From positions 1 through 31,863 of IMG/VR virus record IMGVR_UViG_3300028837_001164: 31,863 nt of DNA. The stretch is one strand, 5' to 3'. Position numbers and translations under genes: made by a program. The notes below the pieces were generated by a model. The model ran no database searches. It worked only from the letters and a program-made list of their open reading frames with translations, and was not told the DNA's origin. This document shows positions 22,018 through 30,802 of the stretch, piece after piece. The stretch comes from a virus. The first letter of the stretch is position 1, and each line of letters begins with the position of its first letter.

Positions 22018-25000
22018 CCCGTACCGGGTAGTTGTTAGGACTATTGACGAGGTTTGAACAAAGTATCTTGCCGTTCTGCACGATGTTGGTCATAAAGAGG
22101 TCTTTACCAGCCGTTACAGAGTAGTCATACATAAGCTGGACTAAATCACGCTTCTTGATATAATCGGCTAATCCACCCTTGCGAGCCTCAGCACGGGGGT
22201 TAAATGGTGCATCAGGCTTAATATAGTCGGGCATGGGAACTGACTGCATCATTATATCGGGACGCTTATTCCTCCCGAATAACATCGCCCAGAGGTTAGT
22301 GTCTGTAACCCACTGCCGGTAGTTTCGCCTGTATGGGATTGTTTCCTGATTCCTTTTTGTTCTAGCTCGGTTCTGAATATCAAGCATATTGTCGAAGAAG
22401 TGCCTGGCTTCCTTCGCAAAGTCAATAATGTTTTGCTGGGTTTGTGAGTCGAATCCCTTAACAAGTGCAGCGATTTCAGGTATGTCTCTCATTAACTCCT
22501 GTGCCGTTTGCATTGACTCTACTTGCCCGATGTATTCAATCACATCACCAGCAGCTTGCCTCGCCTTTCCCATCCCAAATCTAGTTAAACCATATTTCTC
22601 AGCCAGTTCGTGAACTTTTATCTTTGTAGTATCAACAAACTGAAGATAGGATAGATAAGTCCTTTGTGTCGGCCAGAGGATATGCTGTTGGGCTGCTCCC
22701 GCAAATCTGCCTCCATCTACAGCCTGAAGAAGTCGAATCGTGTCCATCAGCATCCCAGATGGTAAGCTGACATCCTGGAAGAAAGGATACTCTGCAAAGT
22801 CTGTAGAGACATAAAACCCACTATCCCTTACGGCGGGTATTAACTTGCCCCCTTTTGTCTTACGCAGAGCCATGCCTAGATGAACAGCATCGTTAATGGT
22901 TAGCCTTTCCCCACCCTTGAGTTTCCGTATTAGTCCATCAAAAAAGTCAACGGCTTGTGTGAGCCTGGATATTTCAGATTCAATGACTGCTCGCTCCTCC
23001 GGTGATTCATATTTTTGCCGAGTTAAGTATGCAATCTCCTCCTCGCCAAGTTTCTGTAACTCCACGACCTCAGCGATATTCGCCCTAACTTCATCGCTTA
23101 ACGCCTGAAGTTTCAGCTCATCATACTCGGGCATCTTGGCGATATAGTCATCAATAACACCCTCTTGAAGATAAGCGGTGGCAGCTACGTCTAGTTCGTT
23201 ATTGGGAGTCGCATCATAGAACTCCCTAGCCAGTTCAATGTTCCCTACCTCTTCGCTTTTGATATGGTCAGGATGGCGGACTGTGTTGCGGGGAGTAGGT
23301 TCAACAGCTTCAACTTCGGGTGCAGCTTCAAACCTTGCCTCGGCATCTTGGATTAAAGATTTAAGCTCAGTAACTCTTCGCTCAGTCCTGGCTATTTGCT
23401 CTATTCGATTGACGAGCTCCTGCTCACCCATGTTGAAGTGTTCAGCAAGTTCGTCAATGATGTATTCCCACCGCACATTGCCAGCCTTGTCAAATGCTCC
23501 GGGCTTTAACTCCCTTCCCATTAACAAGTATCTTGCCTTCTCTGGGGTTAAGGTTTCAGGCATTTTCCCTTCAACAAGCACTGAGGTTATCTTGTATTTA
23601 CGAGTAACCTTCTTGCCCTTCCTAGTATAAGTTATTTCCTTGCCAGTGTATGTCGCCACCGGGTCAGTTCTCAACCATTCCTGAGCGCCATCTAATTCGG
23701 CTTGCAATTCATCAAGGGCTATACCGACTTCAGCCTTAGTCGTAACCTTCTCAACAATCTCCCTCATTACCTCTATGCGAGGTTGCGAAGCCATCTCCCT
23801 GCTTATCGCATCAGCCTCACTGCTGCTAAAAATCCCCTTCTCACTCGCCCAGAAAGCAAATATCTTCTGTATTTCGGAGTTCTTAGACCATCTGAATAGA
23901 GCAGATGTTTTGCCTATCCCTGTAAACTGATTATTGATAAATCGAGCAAAGTCATAGACTGTGTAATTGTTAAAGTTCTCCTTACCACCCTTGAAACTCT
24001 CTAGCTGTGTTTTAACTTCTTGGGGTAGTTTGTTGTAATTAAGTCCCAGTTCTCCTACTGTCATTTCGGTATCGGCGATATTGCCGATGTTAAACATTGA
24101 GTTCTGTTTAGCCTGTTCGGATTCCTGGACTTCCCCAACGATTTTCTCAACTAATGCCTTGCCTTCGGTTGTTCCGGCAACGGCATCCAGTCCAGCTAAT
24201 TCAGATGCTTCAGGTGATTTCCCCTCTTCTATGGCTTCAAGTTTGGCTGTATCAAAAATCTCAGTTAACCCCGGAGTGAGGTTATTTTTTATCCGGGTTT
24301 GAATCACGGTAAAGACATCACCTGCTCCACCCAGTCCAAAGCCCATCACGAAGCCAAGCGATATAGCTTGCTTCATCTCATCGTCTAACGCAAGTTCCTC
24401 TCCAAGTGCCTGACGGATAAACCAATCTTGGAAAAACTCCTCTCCTGCCTCAGATAAGCCTACAATTATCGGCTTCCCTGCAATTATCGCAACTTTAATG
24501 AAGGGACTGGCTATCTTAGCAGGTCCAGGAGCAAAGGCCAGGAAAAACTCGGCAGCATCCATTCCCATCAAAAGCATATTCTTATTAAATACGCTATCCG
24601 CAGCTTCATGAGCTTCTTCCGGTGAAAACCCTTGAGCTAACGCTTGGTCATAGGCTCCACCGGCCTCTAGCGCACTCTCAAGGGGTCTTGATAAACCAGC
24701 AGCAGCAATAGAACCCAATATTACCTGCCCTAAATGTCCTAGCCCTATCGCACCTGCAATGCTTACCCCAGCATAACCTCCTATTATCGCGGCAGGTATA
24801 AGAGCGAGTGTGAATGGTAAAGCTCGCGGTAACTGACCTGTCCAGAAGTTAGCATGAGTCATTCCCTGCCAATCTAAAGGCGGGGTAACTCTTTGATACT
24901 TTAGTCCTTCTTGGGATATTGTTTTACCAAGACCTTCAGCTCCAAGCCAGTTAAGGGCAGAACCAAAAGTGTTAATCATATCGCCCCAGCCAGCTATGAA

Positions 25001-26122
25001 CTGCGCACCAAAGCTAGATGGCAGTTCTGCACCTTCTAAGAGTGATTCCCAATAGGCGTACTTGGTTTCATTTGCCTGGAGTTCCCTGAGATACTCCGCA
25101 TTGAACGGGTCTAATTTAATCCCTATCTGTTCCAGTTCCTCCGGTGTCAATCTCAGATAGATAGTTGGGACTTCACCTGTTCCTTCAATTATTTCCTTTT
25201 GATAATCGGGTATAAACTCGCTTTCGAGCAATCCTCTATGAATTATATCCAGCACGATAAGTTGCTGTTCTGTCCGCACTGGTGTAAGAAACCATGTATG
25301 AGAGCGAACTGTCTCGCTAATACTTTTATCCCAGGGAGAAGGTTCAGGCAAGCCGAGAGTTTCAGGCGTTGTCCACTCTACGCCCGCTATGCCCTCAAAA
25401 AGCATCGCTATATCTTCATCAGTTATTTCAGGTGCTAGGATTCGTAGTAATGCCTCGGTGTCTTCAGTCCGCCCTATTTCCCTTATATCGGCAAGGAATC
25501 CCTCCGGGTCAGATTCGATATAAGCTGTAATCTCCTCAATATCCTGCTCGGGAAACACTTTACCAAAGACCTGCTCTGTTTCAAGTTGTTCCTGTTCTCT
25601 TTCCTGATACCAGCCCCAAACATCTAGCTGCCCGCCCGCGGCTTGATATTCTTGATATGCAATCTTCCCTTCTTCCGTTAAGTCCTCTATGGTTGGAATC
25701 GCTATCTCTGGTGGAGCAAATCCCCCCGTTGGTGGTGATAACTGAGCCTGTAAATCGGCCTGAGATACTCTTTCACCAGATGGGGAAATGTAGTAATTAT
25801 CTTCCGTAATCTCCCATTTCTGAGGGGTAATAAAACTTGAGGTAAAACCACCGTTTCCTTCTATCGGGGTAAGTTTGAGCATCCAGCCTTCCTGTAATCC
25901 CAAGCCCATCTCAGCAGCCTCATTAGCCGTAAAGAACATTGGCTGTGTCGGAAAGGTAGTCGTCAACCGCCTCTGTGAAATAGCCTCAGTTAGCTGGGGA
26001 TACATTTCCCTGACACCTTTCAGGGAAGTATCATATTGAGAGAATAAACGCCCAATCTTAATATCCTTTGCCTGACGGAACTGCCTCAGCAAGTCCTCTT
26101 CGTTTAGATTAAATCCATTCAT
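21884..26122 (-). CDS. giant virion/ejection-type protein, first part
   Basis: 1412 aa, the largest gene here. N-terminal about 430 residues: acidic, helical (LNEEDLLRQFRQAKDIKIGR). Residues about 430-480: a long Gly/Ala-rich hydrophobic stretch (LPFTLALIPAAIIGGYAGVS ... GQVILGSIAAAGL) able to enter a membrane. Then mixed helical domains with long Glu/Lys-rich segments. Size, place between portal and scaffold, and the hydrophobic region fit an internal or ejected virion protein of a short-tailed phage; no tape-measure coiled coil or lytic-transglycosylase motif is seen. The last about 45 residues (NNYPVRDGKHNTRAGLPVSS) have low-quality coding character and are probably read in the wrong frame, because the real continuation is in the overlapping frame. 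Start coupled to the gene before it (ATGA). Confidence 0.65.
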   Translation of the reverse strand: MNGFNLNEEDLLRQFRQAKDIKIGRLFSQYDTSLKGVREMYPQLTEAISQRRLTTTFPTQPMFFTANEAAEMGLGLQEGWMLKLTPIEGNGGFTSSFITPQKWEITEDNYYISPSGERVSQADLQAQLSPPTGGFAPPEIAIPTIEDLTEEGKIAYQEYQAAGGQLDVWGWYQEREQEQLETEQVFGKVFPEQDIEEITAYIESDPEGFLADIREIGRTEDTEALLRILAPEITDEDIAMLFEGIAGVEWTTPETLGLPEPSPWDKSISETVRSHTWFLTPVRTEQQLIVLDIIHRGLLESEFIPDYQKEIIEGTGEVPTIYLRLTPEELEQIGIKLDPFNAEYLRELQANETKYAYWESLLEGAELPSSFGAQFIAGWGDMINTFGSALNWLGAEGLGKTISQEGLKYQRVTPPLDWQGMTHANFWTGQLPRALPFTLALIPAAIIGGYAGVSIAGAIGLGHLGQVILGSIAAAGLSRPLESALEAGGAYDQALAQGFSPEEAHEAADSVFNKNMLLMGMDAAEFFLAFAPGPAKIASPFIKVAIIAGKPIIVGLSEAGEEFFQDWFIRQALGEELALDDEMKQAISLGFVMGFGLGGAGDVFTVIQTRIKNNLTPGLTEIFDTAKLEAIEEGKSPEASELAGLDAVAGTTEGKALVEKIVGEVQESEQAKQNSMFNIGNIADTEMTVGELGLNYNKLPQEVKTQLESFKGGKENFNNYTVYDFARFINNQFTGIGKTSALFRWSKNSEIQKIFAFWASEKGIFSSSEADAISREMASQPRIEVMREIVEKVTTKAEVGIALDELQAELDGAQEWLRTDPVATYTGKEITYTRKGKKVTRKYKITSVLVEGKMPETLTPEKARYLLMGRELKPGAFDKAGNVRWEYIIDELAEHFNMGEQELVNRIEQIARTERRVTELKSLIQDAEARFEAAPEVEAVEPTPRNTVRHPDHIKSEEVGNIELAREFYDATPNNELDVAATAYLQEGVIDDYIAKMPEYDELKLQALSDEVRANIAEVVELQKLGEEEIAYLTRQKYESPEERAVIESEISRLTQAVDFFDGLIRKLKGGERLTINDAVHLGMALRKTKGGKLIPAVRDSGFYVSTDFAEYPFFQDVSLPSGMLMDTIRLLQAVDGGRFAGAAQQHILWPTQRTYLSYLQFVDTTKIKVHELAEKYGLTRFGMGKARQAAGDVIEYIGQVESMQTAQELMRDIPEIAALVKGFDSQTQQNIIDFAKEARHFFDNMLDIQNRARTKRNQETIPYRRNYRQWVTDTNLWAMLFGRNKRPDIMMQSVPMPDYIKPDAPFNPRAEARKGGLADYIKKRDLVQLMYDYSVTAGKDLFMTNIVQNGKILCSNLVNSPNNYPVRDGKHNTRAGLPVSSFSSSPGKAKCLLLDYQRKARWEGCLSGYWC

Positions 26123-26292
26123 TCCTTTTTCCCTGTATTAACTTTTCCTAGCTTGTTACCAGTTCGTAGCATCTCCAAAAGGTTCGGTTTAGTTAGCTTG
26201 GCTTTGTTACCCTCATCTCTCTTGGCAGCGTCAAAAAATGCTCGGTCTACATCTTCAACCGTCCACTCAAAGTCCAGCTTGTCATTACTCAT
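26119..26292 (-). CDS. 57-aa helical protein between portal and giant gene
   Basis: MSNDKLDFEWTVEDVDRAFF, DAAKRDEGNKAKLTKPNLLE, then a basic end. The start lies inside the portal gene's end (GGAGG 6 nt upstream) and the stop overlaps the giant gene's start (ATGA), so it is coupled on both sides. Small and charged; it could be a head-assembly chaperone or decoration peptide. No family known. Confidence 0.6.
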   Translation of the reverse strand: MSNDKLDFEWTVEDVDRAFFDAAKRDEGNKAKLTKPNLLEMLRTGNKLGKVNTGKKE

Positions 26293-28012
26293 TTTCGGCC
26301 TCCTCGATAGACTCCTCTACCCCTGGCACCGTGCCCAACATTGAGCGCCTCTGCCCCATATTGCCTCCACCACTTTCCTTAGTTAGCACTTGCTCAGTTT
26401 TATCTTTGGCCTGGAGTTCAGGAAACTTGTTACCCTCGATAGGACTTAGTTGCCCCATAGCGTTTCGTTGTTTGAGAATAGTGGCACCTCTTTGAGACAG
26501 GAGATAAGACTCAATCTTCTTCTGGATGGTCAGTTCTTCGCCCTTTCTGATTGGATTGACTAGTGCCCTTGCTCTTCGATAGAGAAAAACAACCTCATCT
26601 AACATCTCGGCTTGCTGAGACTGAAACTTAATCTCTTCCCCATCTGGGTCTTTATCGTGTAGGTAATCCCGCCTGATAGTATCCCTAGAGTAGAATAGAC
26701 TAGCATCCCTAGCCATTGTCAGATTAGCTATCCTGTCCTCTGCCAATTCGGTGAAAAACCGATATTCAATAGTATAGTCACCCTGAAGGTCTTCTGGTTT
26801 ATACTCATTCTCGCTGCCCACCGGCCCTATGATTAGAGGCTGGTCTAGCTGTATACACTGATTAATAATCATTCGGCTGAGAGCCTGGTAAAATGCTGCT
26901 TTTGTATTCACCCGGGGTAGGAATATGTCGTTTCGTGAGCCCAAAAGTTTAGCCATTGCCAGCGATGAAAGAGGAAATCCCAATGTGCCATAGTCAATCG
27001 CTGCTAGGCTTCCACGCTGCGAATCGGCTTCGACAATAGAATAGTATAAGGTTGTGGCTCTCTTTATGTCGTTGAACGGCATTGCCTTGAAGCCTCCACC
27101 TATCTCCACATCATGAACAGTCTTTGGTTTGTAGGGTGATTCCTTTGGCCTCTTGGCTTTCTTTGGTTCGGAACTCGCTCGCTGTAGAGCAGCAAAAAGG
27201 GTGTTGACGCTGATGGTCTTTAGAATCGTTGCAATACTATTCTTTTCCGTCCATAATTCACGGTTAGCCCACAGTATGCTCTCCCCCTTATGCTCCACTG
27301 CATCCTTGCTGTAAAACATAGAGCCTGCATGGACGACTGAATAGATAAAAGGCGGGTATCCGTAGGTATTAGGCTGTTTGCGAGCTATTTCCTTTTGCAC
27401 AAAGACAAGGTTCTCTTCGGAGTTCCAAAGGTCAACGACTTCGTTCTCGCTGCCCTCTACATTAGGCAGTGTGTCGCCTGGCTCGTTGTATTCCTGTTTA
27501 AGCTCCTCTTTAGTCTGAATAAACCACGGAGCCCCCCATACAATTCCATTGTTACCAAGCTGAGGAACAAAGAACCGAGTATCCAGGGGTGTAACATCGG
27601 GGATAAGGACACCATCTTTGCTTATCCTTAGACAAGAGCGAGCACCTACATGCCCACGAATCATTATCTGCTCATCAATAAAAGCTCCCAAACCCCATAT
27701 CCCTTTTTTCTCCAGCATTTCGTCTACCATGTAATAGACATCGGAAAGGAATTGCTCAATTAAGGACGTCTGATTATCTGTCAGTTTGTGTCCCTTAACT
27801 ACCGCCTGCATAGTCGCCCCACCTAGTATAGATATTGCCTTCACAGCATAGAGAAGGCAGTCATTGAGAGTGACGCCTGGTTTATCCAGCCTCATCATCT
27901 TATAGGGCTTCAAGAAGTAAAGAGCCTCATCAACATCCTGGCGGTCGTATGTGGGCTTCAGGGTAATCCGCTTTTCATCAAACGCTTTGTATTCCTTAGT
28001 TGGTTCTGCCAT
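26285..28012 (-). CDS. portal protein
   Basis: 575 aa. Typical portal features by eye: an N-terminal alpha/beta part with WGLGAFIDEQIMIRGHVGAR and ISKDGVLIPDVTPLDTRFFV (stem-proximal domain), a long helix region around SIVEADSQRGSLAAIDYGTL and SSLAMAKLLGSRNDIFLPRV, and a C-terminal crown-like helical part (DEVVFLYRRARALVNPIRKG) ending in a flexible Gly/Glu tail. It forms the dodecameric vertex through which terminase packs DNA. Placed after the terminase genes, as usual. The sequence is too divergent to name the subfamily. Confidence 0.75.
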   Translation of the reverse strand: MAEPTKEYKAFDEKRITLKPTYDRQDVDEALYFLKPYKMMRLDKPGVTLNDCLLYAVKAISILGGATMQAVVKGHKLTDNQTSLIEQFLSDVYYMVDEMLEKKGIWGLGAFIDEQIMIRGHVGARSCLRISKDGVLIPDVTPLDTRFFVPQLGNNGIVWGAPWFIQTKEELKQEYNEPGDTLPNVEGSENEVVDLWNSEENLVFVQKEIARKQPNTYGYPPFIYSVVHAGSMFYSKDAVEHKGESILWANRELWTEKNSIATILKTISVNTLFAALQRASSEPKKAKRPKESPYKPKTVHDVEIGGGFKAMPFNDIKRATTLYYSIVEADSQRGSLAAIDYGTLGFPLSSLAMAKLLGSRNDIFLPRVNTKAAFYQALSRMIINQCIQLDQPLIIGPVGSENEYKPEDLQGDYTIEYRFFTELAEDRIANLTMARDASLFYSRDTIRRDYLHDKDPDGEEIKFQSQQAEMLDEVVFLYRRARALVNPIRKGEELTIQKKIESYLLSQRGATILKQRNAMGQLSPIEGNKFPELQAKDKTEQVLTKESGGGNMGQRRSMLGTVPGVEESIEEAENE

Positions 28013-28021
28013 AGTTACTCC

Positions 28022-28240
28022 TTATAAAAAAATTCTCACTCCTATAAACGCCAGAATCAAGGCAATAAGAGCGAGGATAAAGTTCAATTTAATGTCCTGC
28101 CAGTGTAGCCGCCAGTCCACCTTATCTAAGCGACTTGGTATATGGTTATAGCAAGAGTCCCAGAGCATTGAGAGCTGCCTGTTGACACCCTTAGGTTTCT
28201 TGGGAATCGTATAGTTAGGTTTTTTCCAGGGTTTCCACAT
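28022..28240 (-). CDS. 72-aa protein with one C-terminal membrane helix
   Basis: Basic N-terminus (MWKPWKKPNYTIPKKPKGVN), central amphipathic part with HIPSRLDKVDWRLHWQDIKL, and one clear C-terminal membrane segment (FILALIALILAFIGVRIFL). The layout resembles small XhlA-like lysis-associated proteins. It lies between terminase and portal. Role in lysis is a guess. Confidence 0.6.
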   Translation of the reverse strand: MWKPWKKPNYTIPKKPKGVNRQLSMLWDSCYNHIPSRLDKVDWRLHWQDIKLNFILALIALILAFIGVRIFL

Positions 28241-28251
28241 AATTTGCCTCC

Positions 28252-29424
28252 TTAGAACTGCCAGACCTCGGCCTCGCTAGGTTCTGTAAAGTCGTGAGAT
28301 GCAACAGGGTACCTCCTGGCGTCCATGCCATGTGACCAAACATGCGAGGTTTTATCAGTTAGTCTGCCAGTAGTCTTATCCTTAATGTAACGAAAGTTTC
28401 TCTGTTCCTTGATGCAATTTATACTTCCCTTAGTCCAATACTGATAAAATTGATTTACCCTCTGGATGCCAAACCCAACACTCCCTTTACCCTTCACTGC
28501 TTCAATCACATTAAAGCCTGCATCCCTTAGCTCCTGGGCGCTCTTAGGTTCGCTGGGGTCAGGATAGATGGGTTCTTTGCCAATGCCAGCCAACCGCATT
28601 TTCCTTGCTACCTGGTCATTAGTGAGCCCTGTCTTGTCGTAGAATATCTCTTGTGAGTAGAGTTTATCCCCCAGGACGACATTCTTAACTAGCACTGTCG
28701 GGTCTACTGCAAAGCCAAAGTCCAGCCCATAGGCAACCTCACCCGTAGGGAGACTATCTACTTGCTCAAAATTAGGGTAGACTAGGCCTTCAATCTTGCC
28801 TATCAGCCCCAGCCCATAGATGTTCCACCAGTTAGGGTCTTTGTCCCGATACGACTCAATCTCAGCAGCCTTTGTAGCGGGGATAACATCTAAGGCATCA
28901 AGATAAGTCGAGTGGTCATAAGCATTGATATCTTCCTCTGTCCAGTTCTCATGAGCCCAGAACTCACCAACCGGGTTCCAGTCGAGGATAGTAAATAACT
29001 CCGTCCTAATGTCTAACGCCCTGGCGGTCTCCCAGGGTATATTATTGGCCTCATTGATGAACAGGATATGCCGTCGTGGTCCCCTTACCTTACTATCATC
29101 ATCAGCACTGAAAAACAGGGTTTTGCCGTTCCAGTCAGGACGGCTATATATATGGTCTGTCTTGTTGTAGAAGGGTGATGTTTCCTTATCTTCCCCCAGG
29201 ATATTGAAGAAGTCTCTGATGCAGCCCTGTTTTAAGTGAGGCAGGGATTCAGACACGATGCTTATATCAAGGGGAATCTCGGACTTCTCGGCGATAGCCT
29301 GGAGCGCTTGTAATGCTGAGTAAGTCTTGCTGCTCCATGTCCCACCCTCTAGTTTAATCCGTCTCTTGCCCTGAGTCCACGCCTGTAGAATAGATTTGAA
29401 TACCTTGGTGGTTCTTATATCCAT
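28252..29424 (-). CDS. terL: terminase large subunit
   Basis: 390 aa, DNA-packaging motor. ATPase domain: Walker A-type GGTWSSKT at 27-34, a deviant P-loop common in terminases. Walker B HILFINEAN at 119-127 has catalytic E125, and coupling motif ILDWNPVGEFW is at 146-156. Nuclease domain (RNase H fold): D235 in YGLDFGFAVDPT, D289 in IYPDPSEPKS, D368 in SHGMDARRY, the expected metal-binding Asp triad. The order and spacing fit the PBSX/Terminase_3 type. Its start lies inside the small-subunit gene (71-nt overlap), with AAGG 5 nt before the ATG. Confidence 0.93.
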   Translation of the reverse strand: MDIRTTKVFKSILQAWTQGKRRIKLEGGTWSSKTYSALQALQAIAEKSEIPLDISIVSESLPHLKQGCIRDFFNILGEDKETSPFYNKTDHIYSRPDWNGKTLFFSADDDSKVRGPRRHILFINEANNIPWETARALDIRTELFTILDWNPVGEFWAHENWTEEDINAYDHSTYLDALDVIPATKAAEIESYRDKDPNWWNIYGLGLIGKIEGLVYPNFEQVDSLPTGEVAYGLDFGFAVDPTVLVKNVVLGDKLYSQEIFYDKTGLTNDQVARKMRLAGIGKEPIYPDPSEPKSAQELRDAGFNVIEAVKGKGSVGFGIQRVNQFYQYWTKGSINCIKEQRNFRYIKDKTTGRLTDKTSHVWSHGMDARRYPVASHDFTEPSEAEVWQF

Positions 29425-29992
29425 CTAACCTTGTTCTCTCGCCTACCCTAGCCAGTAAGTCCTTTGTCTCGTTATCTATTACATAGACATTTACTTGACG
29501 GTCAATGTTGTTCTGAATGAGCGACCCCTCAGTATAGAGCTTGTCAATCTTGTTCAGTAAGTCTATGGCTTGAATGGGATTGTGTAGCTTAACCGTAGTG
29601 TAAACAGTCGGCTTTGCCCCTTTATCATTGTATTCTGTCCGTGAGCGTATCTCTTGAATAGCTCCAGTCATAGGCACTTCTGGCCCTAGATTCACCCATG
29701 AGCCGTCCTGTCCTAGCTCCATGAAATCAGTCAGTCTTGCCCGGGCAATCTCGGTTAGTCTTTCCTTGCGCTCTTGAACATTCATCACAGCAGCGCTTTC
29801 CGTCTTTTCTCGGAGTTCCGCTAACCTTGCTTGAACCTTAGTTGTTTTCTCCATTCGGCAAGCATTACTATCAATGATTGCCGGAGCATATTTACTAGAA
29901 TATCCAGCCTTTATCCATGCTTCCCTTTGAGATAGACCTTCAAAGAGAAAAAGGGCAAATCTATCTTGCTTTTGTGTTAGTCGTGTCCTCAT
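29354..29992 (-). CDS. terS: terminase small subunit
   Basis: 212 aa. N-terminal LTQKQDRFALFLFEGLSQRE, AWIKAGYSSKYAPA is the Terminase_2 signature (LT.KQ..F...... .EA...AGYS), containing the DNA-binding helix-turn-helix; it recognises the packaging start site and forms a ring. A central coiled segment (KVQARLAELREKTESAA, VQERKERLTEIARARLTDF) is the oligomerisation part. GAGGAG lies 4 nt before the ATG. Confidence 0.9.
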   Translation of the reverse strand: MRTRLTQKQDRFALFLFEGLSQREAWIKAGYSSKYAPAIIDSNACRMEKTTKVQARLAELREKTESAAVMNVQERKERLTEIARARLTDFMELGQDGSWVNLGPEVPMTGAIQEIRSRTEYNDKGAKPTVYTTVKLHNPIQAIDLLNKIDKLYTEGSLIQNNIDRQVNVYVIDNETKDLLARVGERTRLDGYKNHQGIQIYSTGVDSGQETD

Positions 29993-30068
29993 CTTGCTCC
30001 TCAGTAGTATTCTCCTCTGCCTCTGTTATACTGTCTCTAGTCCTTGTAAAGTTATCGTTCCATTCCAT
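29961..30068 (-). CDS. 35-aa acidic peptide overlapping terS
   Basis: MEWNDNFTRTRDSITEAEEN followed by TTEEQDEDTTNTKAR. GGAG lies 7 nt before the ATG. It starts 1 nt after the upstream stop and overlaps the terS start by 32 nt; its own sequence supplies the terS ribosome binding site. Probably disordered. It may serve mainly to couple translation. Confidence 0.5.
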   Translation of the reverse strand: MEWNDNFTRTRDSITEAEENTTEEQDEDTTNTKAR

Positions 30069-30069
30069 G

Positions 30070-30348
30070 TTAAGCTCCGAAGGTTATGTAGAAGCCGGCT
30101 ATAACAAGCCCTCCCCAGGCCAGTCTCCCAATCCCCATGCCTATCTTGTAATACCACGCCTCTCTCGCAAGGATGGCGTAGAAGTCAGTGACCTTATATT
30201 TATCTTCCGTCTCCTGGATAGTGGGTATCTTCTCGGCTTTACTGAGGGCGAGTCCATCACCCAGGCCAGAGACAATCATGTGCCATTCCGCCCAAGTTAA
30301 GAGCAATCCTCTCAAAGCCCCTAAAAAGTCTCTGAAGCTGAAACTCAT
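30070..30348 (-). CDS. 92-aa membrane-associated protein of the lysis region
   Basis: A soluble N-terminal part (FSFRDFLGALRGLLLTWAEW; KIPTIQETEDKYKVTDFYAI) and one C-terminal hydrophobic segment (IGRLAWGGLVIAGFYITFGA). Its ATG overlaps the stop of the holin-like gene (ATGA). No catalytic residues of known endolysins or spanins are seen. Possibly a lysis accessory protein. Confidence 0.6.
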   Translation of the reverse strand: MSFSFRDFLGALRGLLLTWAEWHMIVSGLGDGLALSKAEKIPTIQETEDKYKVTDFYAILAREAWYYKIGMGIGRLAWGGLVIAGFYITFGA

Positions 30349-30593
30349 TTACCCTCTTTGATACCAGCCACAATCTTGTCAACTAGCTTCTGACTATTAT
30401 CGACGCTTGTGGCCTTGATGTGCTGCACAGTCCTATCGCCGAACCACCAAAGGATGCAGGTAGCAGCCAGGGCCAGGAACCACTGCGGTGCGTCAATCCC
30501 CTCGACGACAACCTGGGCGATTACGGCAGCAAAGATAATACTGATTGCCGGCCTCGCTATTGCTCGGATGATTTGAACAATCGGATTCTCCAT
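30345..30593 (-). CDS. holin-like membrane protein, first late gene
   Basis: 82 aa with two or three hydrophobic segments (AISIIFAAVIAQVVVEGI; WFLALAATCILWWFGDRTV) and a charged tail (KLVDKIVAGIKEGK). A short loop and the WWFGDR motif near the second helix are usual in three-helix phage holins. Ribosome binding site CAGGAGG just before the ATG. First gene after the late promoter and leader terminator. Confidence 0.7.
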   Translation of the reverse strand: MENPIVQIIRAIARPAISIIFAAVIAQVVVEGIDAPQWFLALAATCILWWFGDRTVQHIKATSVDNSQKLVDKIVAGIKEGK

Positions 30594-30609
30594 AAAACCT
30601 CCTGAAATG

Positions 30610-30634
30610 AAAAAACCACCCTGAAGGTGGCTCT
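30610..30634 (-). terminator. leader terminator between late promoter and late operon
   Basis: On the minus strand: AGAGCCACC-TTCAG-GGTGGTTTTTT. The stem CCACC/GGTGG is extended to 9 bp by A-U and G-U pairs and runs into six Us. It lies about 30 nt after the expected transcription start and ahead of the holin-like gene. Confidence 0.75.
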
Positions 30635-30669
30635 AAAATGACTTGTGGGCGTTCTACTCCCTCACACCT

Positions 30670-30698
30670 AGTCTATCACTAGCCAAAATTCCTGTCAA
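30670..30698 (-). promoter_or_regulatory. late promoter
   Basis: TTGACA (30698-30693), 17-nt spacer, TAGACT (30675-30670) on the minus strand. It lies in the only sizeable gap of the right arm (207 nt). Perfect -35, near-consensus -10. The sequence TTTGACAGGA is shared with the early promoter at 3802-3831. Confidence 0.7.
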
Positions 30699-30745
30699 AT
30701 TAAAGCTAAAACGGGAGTATGAATTTCCTCTCCTGGGAGAAGCGG

Positions 30746-30802
30746 TGCGTGTTTTTCCTAAACCCGTAGCTAATTTCCCCCCCTGCTCTCCTGCGTGTTT
30801 TT
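30746..30802. repeat. two copies of an 11-bp motif upstream of the late promoter
   Basis: TGCGTGTTTTT occurs at 30746-30756 and 30792-30802, 46 bp apart in direct orientation, between the regulator gene and the promoter. Possible binding sites for the adjacent regulator; the right copy overlaps the regulator's stop codon. Confidence 0.35.

Noticed and set aside
21884-26122. Tape-measure protein
   Set aside because: Although long and partly hydrophobic, it lies between portal and scaffold, not among tail genes, and lacks a continuous coiled coil.
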